Below are positions 32,788-41,783 of a stretch of DNA of 50,764 nucleotides, in pieces. Within the stretch, counting starts at the first letter, position 1. Every line of letters begins with the position of its first letter. The notes beneath the pieces are model-generated. The model was given only the letters and a program-made list of their open reading frames with translations. It searched no databases and had not been told where the DNA came from. The translations under genes were made by a program, and so were the position numbers. This DNA is from Alphaproteobacteria bacterium. GTDB lineage: Bacteria > Pseudomonadota > Alphaproteobacteria > GCA-2731375. The stretch is from contig JASLMH010000009.1 of assembly GCA_030746635.1 (NCBI GenBank), positions 1 through 50,764 of the forward strand. Reading direction: 5' to 3'.

Positions 32788-33534
32788 ATGCAGACCAACA
32801 TCATTCGCTTCCTCAGGCTGATCGTCGGATCGATCCGCGATCTGGCACCGATCGTCGCCGTGGTGGCCTTCTTCCAACTGGTCGTCCTGCAACAGCCGAT
32901 TCCCGATCTGGGCAACATCCTGGTCGGCGTGGTCTTCGTCCTGCTTGGCCTGACCCTGTTCATCCAGGGTTTGGAAATGGGCCTGTTCCCGGTCGGCGAG
33001 ACCATGGCCAACGCCTTCGCCCGCAAGGGCAGCCTGTTCTGGCTGCTGGCGTTCGCCTTCGCCCTGGGGTTCGGTACCACGGCGGCGGAACCGGCGCTGA
33101 TCGCTGTCGCGGCCGAGGCGGCGGAAGTGGCGGCGGCCGCCGGCGTGGTGGCCGATAGTAAGGACGCTCAGGACACCTATGCCTTCAGCCTGCGCCTGAC
33201 CGTCGCCATTTCGGTCGGCATCGCCCTGGTGATCGGGGTCTTCCGCATCCTCAAGGGCTGGCCGGTGCATTATTTAATCATCGGCGGCTACGTGCTGGTG
33301 GTGGCGATGACCATGATCGCGCCCAACGAGATCATCGGTATCGCCTACGATTCGGGCGGCGTCACCACCTCGACCATCACCGTGCCGCTGGTCACCGCCC
33401 TGGGCGTCGGCCTGGCGCAGACCATCCGCGAGCGCAACCCGCTGATCGACGGCTTCGGCCTGATCGCCTTCGCCAGCCTGACGCCGATGATTTTCGTCAT
33501 GGCCTTCGGCATCCTCTGGGACCTGGCGGGGTAG
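32788..33534 (+). CDS. DUF1538 membrane protein A
   Basis: 248 aa with about six to seven membrane helices. It contains the DUF1538 words [14 protein letters not shown] and, near the C-terminus, [22 protein letters not shown] with [14 protein letters not shown]. The next gene encodes a paralogous half with the same motifs, so the pair looks like a two-part transporter built of repeated units, as in other proteobacteria where the two are fused. The transported solute is unknown; nothing in the sequence indicates a pore ligand. First gene of a four-gene operon with a P-II-like and a CBS protein. Start at ATG 32788, no strong ribosome site. Confidence 0.8.
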   Translation: MQTNIIRFLRLIVGSIRDLAPIVAVVAFFQLVVLQQPIPDLGNILVGVVFVLLGLTLFIQGLEMGLFPVGETMANAFARKGSLFWLLAFAFALGFGTTAAEPALIAVAAEAAEVAAAAGVVADSKDAQDTYAFSLRLTVAISVGIALVIGVFRILKGWPVHYLIIGGYVLVVAMTMIAPNEIIGIAYDSGGVTTSTITVPLVTALGVGLAQTIRERNPLIDGFGLIAFASLTPMIFVMAFGILWDLAG

Positions 33535-33541
33535 GGCCGGG

Positions 33542-34330
33542 ATGCTGGATCTGCTGCTGCACCTGTTCTGGACCGGCCTGGGTACCGTGCGCGACGTGTT
33601 GCCCATCGTGCTGGTGATCTTCGGCTTCCAGTATCTGATCATCCGTCGGCCGATCGCCAATCTGCGCCGCATCGTCATCGGTTTCGTCTACGTGGTGATC
33701 GGCCTGACCTTTTTCCTGGTCGGCCTGGAACAGGCGCTGTTCCCGCTGGGCGAGCTGATGGCCGCGCAGCTGACCGATCCGGCCTTCATCCACGGCGCCG
33801 GCGCGGTGGTCGAGGGCGTGCGCTGGCAGGACTATTATTGGGTCTACATCTTCGCCGCCGCGATCGGCTTCTCGGCGACCATCGCCGAGCCGGCGCTGAT
33901 CGCCGTGGCGATCAAGGCCAACCAGGTCTCCGGCGGCGCCATCGGTGTCTGGGGCTTGCGTATCTCGGTCGCCATCGGCGTCGCCGTCGGCATCTCGCTG
34001 GGCGTCTTCCGTATCGTCACCGGCACACCGTTGCACTGGTACATCATGGTGGGGTACATCGTGGTGATCATTCAGACGGCTCGTTCGCAACGGACCATCA
34101 TTCCGTTGGCCTACGATTCGGGCGGCGTCACGACGTCGACGGTGACGGTCCCCCTGGTGACGGCCCTGGGATTGGGCCTGGCCACGGCGATCCCCGGTCG
34201 CAGCCCGTTGTTGGACGGATTTGGGCTGATCGCGTTCGCCAGTCTGTTTCCCATGATCTCGGTCATGGGCTATGCGCAGCTCGCTGCCTGGTGGCAGCGC
34301 CGCGCCAAAGTGCATGGGAGTGAGGAATGA
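33542..34330 (+). CDS. DUF1538 membrane protein B
   Basis: 262 aa, paralogue of the preceding gene ([48 protein letters not shown]) with about seven membrane helices. ATG 33542 is 8 nt after the partner stop. Its own stop overlaps the P-II-like start by 4 nt (ATGA). The shared EPAL and YDSGGVTTS motifs probably form the transport core at the interface of the two subunits. The close packing with a P-II-like gene parallels GlnK-AmtB and SbtB-SbtA arrangements, in which a P-II protein plugs or tunes the transporter. Confidence 0.8.
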   Translation: MLDLLLHLFWTGLGTVRDVLPIVLVIFGFQYLIIRRPIANLRRIVIGFVYVVIGLTFFLVGLEQALFPLGELMAAQLTDPAFIHGAGAVVEGVRWQDYYWVYIFAAAIGFSATIAEPALIAVAIKANQVSGGAIGVWGLRISVAIGVAVGISLGVFRIVTGTPLHWYIMVGYIVVIIQTARSQRTIIPLAYDSGGVTTSTVTVPLVTALGLGLATAIPGRSPLLDGFGLIAFASLFPMISVMGYAQLAAWWQRRAKVHGSEE

Positions 34331-34677
34331 AACTGAAGCTGATCATGGCGCTGGTCGACGACAGCGTGACGGACACCATCCTCGACGCGGCGCGCGAGGC
34401 GGGGGCCACCGGCGCCACCGTCATCACCTCGGCCCGCGGCGAGGGGCTGACGCCGGAAAAGACCTTCATGGGCCTCAATCTGGCCGGGCAGCGGGACCTC
34501 GTCATGTTCCTTGTCGTCGAGCAGCTGGCCCGCGATATCCTGGAGAAGATCGCCGTGGTCGGCCGCTTCAACGAGGACCCGGGCGCCGGCATCGCCTTCC
34601 AGGTCGGCATCGAGGATGCCGTCGGCTTGAAATCCCAACTCAATACCCTGCTACATGAGATCGAAGACGAGCTATGA
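34327..34677 (+). CDS. P-II-like signalling protein
   Basis: 116 aa, the normal P-II length. It has the ferredoxin-like P-II pattern: KLIMALVDDSVTDTILDAAREAGATGATVITSARG, then a T-loop-like GLTPEKTFMGLN and VEQLARDILEKI. The canonical uridylylated Tyr is absent, and the usual GRG is ARGEG, so it is not GlnB/GlnK but a P-II-like sensor. It probably binds nucleotides (ATP/ADP or cAMP) or another small molecule and controls the DUF1538 transporter. Overlaps genes on both sides by 4 nt (ATGA junctions), so coupled translation is very likely. Confidence 0.8.
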   Translation: MKLKLIMALVDDSVTDTILDAAREAGATGATVITSARGEGLTPEKTFMGLNLAGQRDLVMFLVVEQLARDILEKIAVVGRFNEDPGAGIAFQVGIEDAVGLKSQLNTLLHEIEDEL

Positions 34678-35096
34678 GCACACCCCCCCACATCAAAGTT
34701 AGCCAGGTGATGAACACGGAAGTGCACCTGATCGATCCGATGGCGACCATTCGCCAGGCCATGCGGCTGATGAGCGATAAGGGCGTCAGCTCCCTGGTCA
34801 TCGAACGGCGCGACGAGCAAGACGAGCTCGGGCTGATATCGGTCAAGGATATCGCCGGGAAGGTGATCGCCGAAAACCGTTCGCTGGACCGGGTCGACGT
34901 CTACGAGGTGCTGTCGAAGCCGGCCCTGAACCTGCCGGCCGAGATGGACATCCGCCACGGCGTCCGCCTACTCACCCGGTTCGGGGTATCGCGGGCCCTG
35001 GTGGTCGACCATGACCGCCAGCTGGTCGGCATCGTCACCCTGCGCGATCTGGTGCTCGCCTACGTCCATCACGAGGAAGGCGGCGTCGAGGCCTGA
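34674..35096 (+). CDS. CBS-domain pair protein
   Basis: 140 aa consisting almost wholly of two CBS motifs: VSQVMNTEVHLIDPMATIRQAM, SLVIER..ELGLISVKDIAGKVI, then LNLPAEMDIRHGVRLL, ALVVDHDRQLVGIVTLRDLVL. CBS pairs bind adenosine nucleotides and regulate channels and enzymes. With its P-II-like neighbour it suggests that energy state gates the DUF1538 transporter. ATG 34674 overlaps the P-II-like stop by 4 nt. The gene ends 15 nt before the convergent TrkA_C membrane protein. Confidence 0.85.
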   Translation: MSTPPHIKVSQVMNTEVHLIDPMATIRQAMRLMSDKGVSSLVIERRDEQDELGLISVKDIAGKVIAENRSLDRVDVYEVLSKPALNLPAEMDIRHGVRLLTRFGVSRALVVDHDRQLVGIVTLRDLVLAYVHHEEGGVEA

Positions 35097-35111
35097 GCCC
35101 GACGGCCCGGT

Positions 35112-35789
35112 CTACGCCGCCATCGCCTCCTCGAAGGCGTCATGGGCCGCTTCGCTGCCGTAGCAGAGGAGCACATCGCCCGGCGACAGGGTCAGGTCGT
35201 CTTCGACCTGCCGGAAATCGCGTGCCTTGCCGCCACGGACGGCCAACAGGGTCAGCGGGATATCGGCCATCGCCAGGCCATCGACGCGCCGCCCCCGCGC
35301 ACCGGCAAAGAGGTGCTCGGCAACGCTGAACCCGTCGTCCAATTGCAAGATGCGCTGATATTGGCGCCGGCCCAGCGAGGTCACGCGCTGCAGGATGTAT
35401 CCCATGGCGCCGCACATCAGCCGATCGAAGGTCTTGTTGGTCATGATGAACAAGGTCAGGCCAATGGCCGCCGCGATCGCGACGATTTGCAGAAGGATGG
35501 CGTCGGCGTCGCCGCCGGCATCGACGAAAGCCACGATGAACGTCGCGGCGACGGACACCAGTCCGAAATTGCCCAGAATCATCAGGGCGACCAGAACCCG
35601 CCTGCGGACGGGGTAGTTCACGATCATCTCGGATTCGTGGGTGGTGAACCCCGTTCCCGTCAGCGCCGATATGCACTGAAAGCGGGCGACGTTTTCGGGC
35701 AATCCGGTCAGGCGCATGGCGACGGCGGCGATCCGAACCACCGCGAAGGACAGGGCCAGCAACATCACGATGGTCAAGGCCGCCGCCAT
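35112..35789 (-). CDS. Membrane protein with pore-like TGTGFTT motif and TrkA_C domain
   Basis: 225 aa. At the N-terminus, two to four helices include SALTGTGFTTHES, which resembles the selectivity-filter loop of TrkH/KtrB-type potassium channels. The C-terminal part (from about residue 155) matches the TrkA_C (RCK_C) domain: DIPLTLLAVRGG..., VEDDLTLSPGDVLLCYGSE. This would make a tiny ligand-gated K+ channel-like subunit, possibly assembled as an oligomer. Last gene of the five-gene minus-strand operon, starting 6 nt after DUF5996. The function and the ion are unproven; the domain match is good. Confidence 0.7.
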   Translation of the reverse strand: MAAALTIVMLLALSFAVVRIAAVAMRLTGLPENVARFQCISALTGTGFTTHESEMIVNYPVRRRVLVALMILGNFGLVSVAATFIVAFVDAGGDADAILLQIVAIAAAIGLTLFIMTNKTFDRLMCGAMGYILQRVTSLGRRQYQRILQLDDGFSVAEHLFAGARGRRVDGLAMADIPLTLLAVRGGKARDFRQVEDDLTLSPGDVLLCYGSEAAHDAFEEAMAA

Positions 35790-35795
35790 CTTCCA

Positions 35796-36647
35796 TCAAG
35801 CTCCGAGTATCTCACGTCCCAGGGCGAAAGCGCCGCTGATGAACACCGGTAGCCTGGCCGCGATGCCGTCGAGTGACAGCACCTCCTCGGCCGTCGCAAT
35901 GGCGCCGACGAACCCTTCCGTGTGCCAATGCCCCGGCGCAAGTAGCACCGGCAGACTAGCGGGGTCCGGATGCGGCCAGGGATTGATGTAGAAATACGGT
36001 TGGTCATAGGCTCCATCGCCGGGCGACAGCCCGACGCCGATGCCTTTCGCGGATTCCGCATCGCCGGCTTCCAGGTCGACATAGGTGGCGATGTCGAAAT
36101 GATGTGGCCAGCAGCGCACCGGCCCCGGCGTCAGTTTCGCCTTGTCCGCCGCGAACGTCGACAACATACCATGGGCCAAGTCGAACCATGCCGCGAGAGC
36201 AGCCAGTCCGTTGGCCTCCTCGGCGGGACGGAAGCCATCAAGAGCTATGACCTCCGGCGGCAGCTCGTAGGGTATCGCCACGGTTGACGCCGGGTTCAGG
36301 CCGACCGCCTGGAGCCGAGCATCGAGCCAATTGGTCGCATCGTCCACTGAATGGCCATCGAGCGATAGGCTCGCGACCAGTTCGCTACCGCGCAGCAGGC
36401 TCAGGCGCAGCGGTGCCAGCGACAGCGCGACGACGAAGATGAAGGTCCCGCCGTCGGCCGCGACCGGCCGCGAGAGGAAGCGGCCTTCCCCGGCATCCCA
36501 GCCCAGGTTGGCCTGGCTGTCGTCGGGTTCGGCCGACAGGTTGGCACGGGCCGCCTGGGAAATCAGTTGCACCGCCTTGTGGGCGATCGTGCGCGCGCCG
36601 CTCAGGTCATGCGGCGGCTGGCGTCGGAGTTTCTCTTCCAGACTCAT
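35796..36647 (-). CDS. DUF5996 family protein
   Basis: 283 aa. It matches DUF5996 in the WPHHFDIATYVDLE segment and the PGHWHTEGFVGAI segment. No catalytic residues are assigned to the family; the paired His residues could bind a metal. AGGAG 9 nt upstream supports ATG 36647. It lies between the Rieske-ThDP fusion and the TrkA_C membrane protein with short gaps, so it is part of the operon. Confidence 0.7.
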   Translation of the reverse strand: MSLEEKLRRQPPHDLSGARTIAHKAVQLISQAARANLSAEPDDSQANLGWDAGEGRFLSRPVAADGGTFIFVVALSLAPLRLSLLRGSELVASLSLDGHSVDDATNWLDARLQAVGLNPASTVAIPYELPPEVIALDGFRPAEEANGLAALAAWFDLAHGMLSTFAADKAKLTPGPVRCWPHHFDIATYVDLEAGDAESAKGIGVGLSPGDGAYDQPYFYINPWPHPDPASLPVLLAPGHWHTEGFVGAIATAEEVLSLDGIAARLPVFISGAFALGREILGA

Positions 36648-36685
36648 GACGGCTGTCTCCTGTTGTATCGATACTTGCTAGGAAC

Positions 36686-38662
36686 TCAGACGAGCTCCGG
36701 ATCGGTGATCACCTCGACCAGGGCCGGGCCGTCGTGCCGCAGGGCCTCGGTGATCGCCCGATCGAGCCTGCCGGCTTCCGTCACCTTGCTGCCGTGGCCT
36801 TAGCAAAGGCGGGCAAAGGCGGCGAATGAGGGGTTGTGCAGATCGGTCGACCAGACCGGCCATTCGCCGGCCCGCTGCTCCTTGGAAATCTTGCCGAGTT
36901 CCGAATTGTTGAGCAGGATGTGGGTGATGTTCATGCCGTATTTGACGGCGGTGGTGAATTCCATCGGATATTGTCCGAAGCCGCCGTCGCCGGAGACCGA
37001 GATGACCTGGCGGCCGGCGAACTCCGCGAAATCCCGGGTCGCCGCCCAGGCCCCCATGGCGGCCGGAAAGCCGAAGCCGATCGATCCCAGATAACCCGAC
37101 ATCAACACCCGCTGTCCCTTGGTTTCGAAATAACGGCCGAAGGAATAGGTGTTGTTGCCGACGTCGACGGCGATGATCGCGTCGTCGTCGCACAGTCGGG
37201 ACAGGGCATCGAAGACCGCCGCCGAATGCACGCCCTGGCCGCGATCCTCGGACAGCCGGGTGCGTTTTTCGTCACGCCACATTTGCCAACGCACCGTCAA
37301 TTCTTCGAGTTGATCGTCCGCCTCGCCCGACCTGGCAAGGCGCGGCGAAATGGCCTGGCAGAAAGCGCCGATCTCGCCCCAGATCGGCAGCTGGACGGGG
37401 TGGAATTTCCCGAGCTGCATGCGCTCGAAATCCACCTGGATGATCGGCTTGCCCCGCTCGATCCCGGTGTGGTTGGCGAACGAGGTGCCGAGGGCGATGA
37501 TCAGATCGGCTTCGTTCATGAACCAACTGGCGATCGGCGTGCCGGAGCGGCCGAGCACGCCGGCGGCGTTCGGGTGGCCATCGGGAATCAGCCCCTTGCC
37601 CTTGAAGGTGGTCATTACCGGCGCCCCGAGCGTTTCGGCGAGCCTGATGACCGCTGGCCGTGCCGCCACCGCGCCGTGACCCATGACGACGATCGGGCGC
37701 TTGGCGCCGTTGATCAGGTCGACCGCTCGCTCCAGGTCGTTTTCGCTCGGGTAAACGACCGAACCGCCGGTCCGACCGTCAGGTCCGGCCGCCTTGGCAT
37801 CGTTCGGTATGGTTTGGACGTCGTCGGGAAAAATGAGATGGGCGACGTCGCGTTCGACGATGGCGGTCTTGCAGGCGAGCGAGGCAAGTTCGGCATGGTT
37901 GGAGGAGCCGAGCACCGGTTGCGAGAACCGGGCCACTGCGTGATAGGCGGATTTCAGGTCGATGTCCTGAAAGGCACCCGGTCTGAAGACCTGGGTTTGC
38001 ACCTGGCCGGTCAGCGCCAGGATCGGTGCCCGGTCGACCTTGGCGTCCCACATGCCGGTGAGCAGATTGGTCGCCCCCGGCCCGGCGATGGCCAGGCAGG
38101 CGGCCGGCCGTCCCGTCAACTTGCCGTAGGCCGAGGCGGCAAAGGCCGCGGCCCCTTCGTGGCGAACGCCGATGTAGTCGAGATCGCCCTTCGCCACCCG
38201 TAGACGAATGGCGTCGGCTAGCCCGAGATTCGAATGTCCGACCATGCCGAAAACACGCTTGAGGCCCCAATTGACCATGGTCTCGGCCATGACATCGGTG
38301 ACCGTGCGGGCACGGGACGGTTCGGCCTCGAGGCCGATGAAGATCTCGCCGTCGCGAATCTCCACAGGATAGAGTTTCTGCCCGGTATCCTCGTGGCCGC
38401 CCGGCGGCGCCCCGGTCAGCGGGTCGAAGTCCCAGCCGTGCCAGGGACAGCGGATCCAACATTTGCCGTCCACCCCACGCTCGATCGAGCCTTCGCCGAG
38501 CGGGCCGCCTTGGTGCGGGCAGTGGTTGCCCATGGCCGCCCAGCGGCCGTCGAAATGCGACAGGCAGATCGACACATTACGCGCCGTGACGGTCTTGACC
38601 CGCCCTTCGGGCAGATCGCTCTCGTGTCCGACACTGATCCAATCCAAGTTTTGTTCGTCCAT
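36686..38662 (-). pseudogene. Rieske-fused ThDP-dependent enzyme (pyruvate-oxidase-like) with an in-frame nonsense codon
   Basis: Reads 620 codons from ATG 38662 (GGGGA upstream) to TAA at 36802-36800, then continues in frame 37 more codons (GHGSKVTEAG..., ...GPALVEVITDPELV) to TGA 36688-36686. The tail is family-like (LCxGHG..VTEA..LDRAI), so a single G-to-T in a GAA-type codon would explain it. Residues 10-110 are a Rieske [2Fe-2S] domain (C48-x-H50, C72-x2-H75 in CPHQG and CPWHGW). The rest is a pyruvate-oxidase/acetolactate-synthase type enzyme with RHEGAAAFAA (activating Glu) and GDGGFGQYPMEF...NN ThDP/Mg motif. It probably oxidises a 2-oxo acid; the truncation may impair the ThDP domain. 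Third gene of the five-gene operon. Sequencing error or readthrough are possible. Confidence 0.8.
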
Positions 38663-38699
38663 TATCTTGTCCCCAAGTTCTGCCGTACGGCGCCGGAGC

Positions 38700-40310
38700 C
38701 TAGGCGACACCGCCAAAGGCGACGCCCGAAAGCTCGGCCATCTCCTTCTTCCAGGTCGTCAGGTCGTCGGCCGAGAATTTCGACAGGTGATCATGCCCGC
38801 AGGCCCGCGCCATCACCTGCATCAACTCGACGGACGCCTGGAAGAAGTTCTTCAACTGATGCGCCGACTTTTCGACCGCCAGCCGGCTGACCAGGTGCGG
38901 TTTCTGCGTGGCGATACCGACCGGGCAGTTGTTGGTGTGGCAGGCGCGCATGGCAATGCAGCCGATTGCCTGCATGGCGGCGTTGGACACCGCGATGGCG
39001 TCGGCACCCAGCGCCATCGCCTTGATGAAGTCGGCGGGCTTGCGCAGACCGCCGGTGATCACCAGGGTGACGTCCGACCGGCCGGACCGATCGAGGTGCC
39101 GCCGCGCCCGCGCCAGGGCCGGTATGGTCGGCACCGAGATATTGTCCCGAAAGATGACCGGCGCGGCGCCGGTGCCGCCGCCACGGCCGTCGAGGATGAT
39201 GTAATCGACGCCCACGTCCAGCGCCGCGTCGATGTCCCATTCGATGTGCTGCGCCGACAGTTTGTAGCCGATGGGAATACCGCCGGTGCGGTCGCGCACC
39301 TGATCCGCGAAATCGCGTATCTGGCTGGTATCGGTCCAGTCGGGGAACCGCGATGGCGAGATTGCCGGTTCGCCCGGGTTCAGGCCGCGCACCTCGGCGA
39401 TCTTTCCCTTGACCTTGGGGCCGGGCAGGTGGCCGCCGGTGCCGGTCTTGGCCCCCTGGCCGCCCTTGAAATGGAAGGCCTGGACCCGCTGCAACCTCTC
39501 CCAATCGAAGCCGAAACGGCCCGACGCCAATTCGTAGAAATAGCGCCCATTCTCCGCCTGTTCTTCCGGCAGCATGCCGCCCTCGCCCGAACAGATGCCG
39601 GTCCCGGCCAACTCGGCGCCCCGGGCCAGCGCCACCTTGGCCGGTTCCGACAGGGCGCCGAAGCTCATGTCCGAGACGAACAGTGGGATCTCCAGCCTGA
39701 GCGGCTTCGGCGCGTTCGGGCCGATGACGACCTCGGTGCCCACCGCCTCGTCATCCAGCAGCGGCGCCCTGTGCAACTGCGCCGTCAGCACCTGAATGTC
39801 ATCCCAATTCGGCAGTTCGGTGCGCGGCACACCCATGGCCGTGACCTGACCGTGGTGACCGGTCCGGCTCAGGCCATCGCGGGCATATTGCTGTATCAAG
39901 CCGTTGTGGGGCTCTTCCGCGGTGCCGTGTGCCGTGTCGGCGTACAGGCCGAGATAGGCATCTCGGTCGAACGGCTGCGGATGCGTTTCCGCCCAGGCGT
40001 TGATCTCGTCGGCGTCGACCAGCACCTCGCCGTCTTCGACCCAGGCGGTGAATTTGGGCAGCGCCTCGGCGTTGCTGTAGGCCGAGACCCCGGTATCGAG
40101 CCGGTAATCCCAGTAGTGGACCCCGCAGATCAAATTGTCGCCATCGACGAAGCCGTCGGCCATCAGCGCGCCCCGATGCAGGCAGCGGCCATAGAACACC
40201 GACACCACATCGTCCATGCGCACGACGACGAGATCGACCTCGCCCACCAGGGCGTATTGCGGCTGTCGGTCTTCGAGGGCGTCAAATTTCACGATTGCTG
40301 TTTTGTTCAT
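38700..40310 (-). CDS. Rieske-fused glutamate-synthase-like FMN enzyme
   Basis: 536 aa. An N-terminal Rieske domain (C43-x-H45 in CLHRG, C62-x2-H65 in CGVHYWDY) is fused to the FMN-binding synthase domain of GltB (GEGGMLPEEQ, GQGAKTGTGGHLPG, YIILDGRGGGTGAAP). The C-x5-C-x4-C 3Fe-4S motif (Cys 451, 457, 462) is present in GCIAMRACHTNNCPVG. The amidotransferase domain of true glutamate synthase is missing, as in archaeal-type and FMN-only relatives, so a glutamine-independent activity or another substrate is probable. Electron flow would join a 2Fe-2S, a 3Fe-4S and FMN. It lies 37 nt upstream of the Rieske-ThDP gene and 30 nt downstream of the antiporter in one operon. Confidence 0.85.
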   Translation of the reverse strand: MNKTAIVKFDALEDRQPQYALVGEVDLVVVRMDDVVSVFYGRCLHRGALMADGFVDGDNLICGVHYWDYRLDTGVSAYSNAEALPKFTAWVEDGEVLVDADEINAWAETHPQPFDRDAYLGLYADTAHGTAEEPHNGLIQQYARDGLSRTGHHGQVTAMGVPRTELPNWDDIQVLTAQLHRAPLLDDEAVGTEVVIGPNAPKPLRLEIPLFVSDMSFGALSEPAKVALARGAELAGTGICSGEGGMLPEEQAENGRYFYELASGRFGFDWERLQRVQAFHFKGGQGAKTGTGGHLPGPKVKGKIAEVRGLNPGEPAISPSRFPDWTDTSQIRDFADQVRDRTGGIPIGYKLSAQHIEWDIDAALDVGVDYIILDGRGGGTGAAPVIFRDNISVPTIPALARARRHLDRSGRSDVTLVITGGLRKPADFIKAMALGADAIAVSNAAMQAIGCIAMRACHTNNCPVGIATQKPHLVSRLAVEKSAHQLKNFFQASVELMQVMARACGHDHLSKFSADDLTTWKKEMAELSGVAFGGVA

Positions 40311-40340
40311 GTCGTTTCCCGATCCGGTGGTATTGCGAGA

Positions 40341-41594
40341 CTAGGTATCCGCGGTGGGCAAAGGTTTGGCCGAACTGGTGATCGCCCGGGTTTCCGGGCA
40401 AACGCCCATCGCCCCAACCCTGGCAGCGTACCAGTTGGCGCCGGGCCAGGCGCTCAAGCCGTGCAGCAGGGCGCTGATCCACACCGCGTTGACCGCCAGG
40501 GCGAGCACCGGCTCGGCCAGGTCGTGACCGACGGTCTTTAGGATAAGTAGTGCGAACAGGGCCGTGGCCAGTACGCGCGGTCCGAACCAGCCGAAAAACA
40601 GCCGCGTCAAGGGGGCTGCGTCGGTACCGATCAGCGCCAGCCAGATCGCCAGTGGCCGCACCACGAAAAGGCTGACCAGGATGATCGCCAGCATCGGCCA
40701 GGTGAGATGGTCCAGCGCCTGCGGCAGCAATGCCAGTCCCAACAGGAAGAACGCTCCCCAGGTGAGAAGCTGGCCCTCGCCCTCGGTGAACTCGTAGACG
40801 AACCTGCAGCGGCCCTTGACCACGTTGCCGAAGCACAGGCCGGCGACGAACGCCGCGATGAAGCCGTTGCCGCCGATGGCGTTGGCGCCGAGGTAGGCCG
40901 AGCCGGCCAGGGCGATGGCGCCGATCCCCTCGTAAGTGTCGGCCGTCAGGTCGCGCTCCTTCGCCTTGAGCAGGAGCACACCGCCGGCCAGGCCGGCGAC
41001 GATGCCGACCAGGGGCCCCAGCAGCAGTTGCCGGGCGCCGAACAAAAGCCAGTCGGTGCCGTCCTGCGCCATCGCCTGGGCGCTGAGGCTGGCGAACAGC
41101 AACACCGCCGGCAGCGCCAGCCCGTCGTTCAGGCCGCTTTCCACCGTCAGGGCGCGGCGCGGCCGGTCCGGCACCGCCGGGTTGCTGACTACCGCCTGCC
41201 CGAGCGCCGCATCGGTCGGCGCCAGGATCGCGGCCACCAAGGCCACCGCCGCCAGCGGCCAACCCGGCAGGAACGGCCAAGCCGCCAGCGTCCCCAGGGC
41301 GATCGACAGCGGCAGTCCGACCGCCAGCATCCGCACCGGCCAGACGTGACGTTGGCGCAGGGCGGCCAGGTCGATCTGGGCGGCGTCGAGAAACAACAAC
41401 AGGATCAGGGCGATCTCGGCCACCAGATGCAGGCTCGCCTCGGCCGCCTGATGCGGCAGCCAACCGGTTATCGACAACAGGAAGCCAAAGGCGATGAAGG
41501 CCATGGGCGCGGTGAGTACGGTCGAGGCCAGGCGCTTGGCAATCATCGCGAAGCCGACCGTGAACACCGCCGCGCTCAACAAACCCAATGTCAT
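40341..41594 (-). CDS. CPA1-type cation/proton antiporter (NhaP-like)
   Basis: 417 aa with about 12 membrane helices. It shows the antiporter core motifs LILLLFLDAAQID, ILAPTDAALGQAVV and VESGLNDGLALP (Asn-Asp pair in the transport site) plus IGGNGFIAAFVAGL. Na+(K+)/H+ exchange across the inner membrane is expected. The start at 41594 is chosen because GTG-GAG-CGG upstream supplies GGAG; an alternative GTG at 41609 adds five residues. First gene of the five-gene minus-strand operon, which ends in a TrkA_C membrane protein; this supports ion homeostasis linked to the redox enzymes in between. Divergent from the sigma factor gene. Confidence 0.85.
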   Translation of the reverse strand: MTLGLLSAAVFTVGFAMIAKRLASTVLTAPMAFIAFGFLLSITGWLPHQAAEASLHLVAEIALILLLFLDAAQIDLAALRQRHVWPVRMLAVGLPLSIALGTLAAWPFLPGWPLAAVALVAAILAPTDAALGQAVVSNPAVPDRPRRALTVESGLNDGLALPAVLLFASLSAQAMAQDGTDWLLFGARQLLLGPLVGIVAGLAGGVLLLKAKERDLTADTYEGIGAIALAGSAYLGANAIGGNGFIAAFVAGLCFGNVVKGRCRFVYEFTEGEGQLLTWGAFFLLGLALLPQALDHLTWPMLAIILVSLFVVRPLAIWLALIGTDAAPLTRLFFGWFGPRVLATALFALLILKTVGHDLAEPVLALAVNAVWISALLHGLSAWPGANWYAARVGAMGVCPETRAITSSAKPLPTADT

Positions 41595-41783
41595 TCGGTC
41601 CCGCTCCACCTTTGAAAGGCCCGGTCGGCCAGCCCTGGCCGTTCAATTGTCTGATGCACGAGACGGTGGTTAGGTTACGATGGTCAGGGGATTTGTCATG
41701 CGCGCTCGATTCACTTGGTGTCACGGTTACCTTGAACAGCATTGGCGAGATATGAGCGCATCGCCCCAGATAGCCGATCCGGT

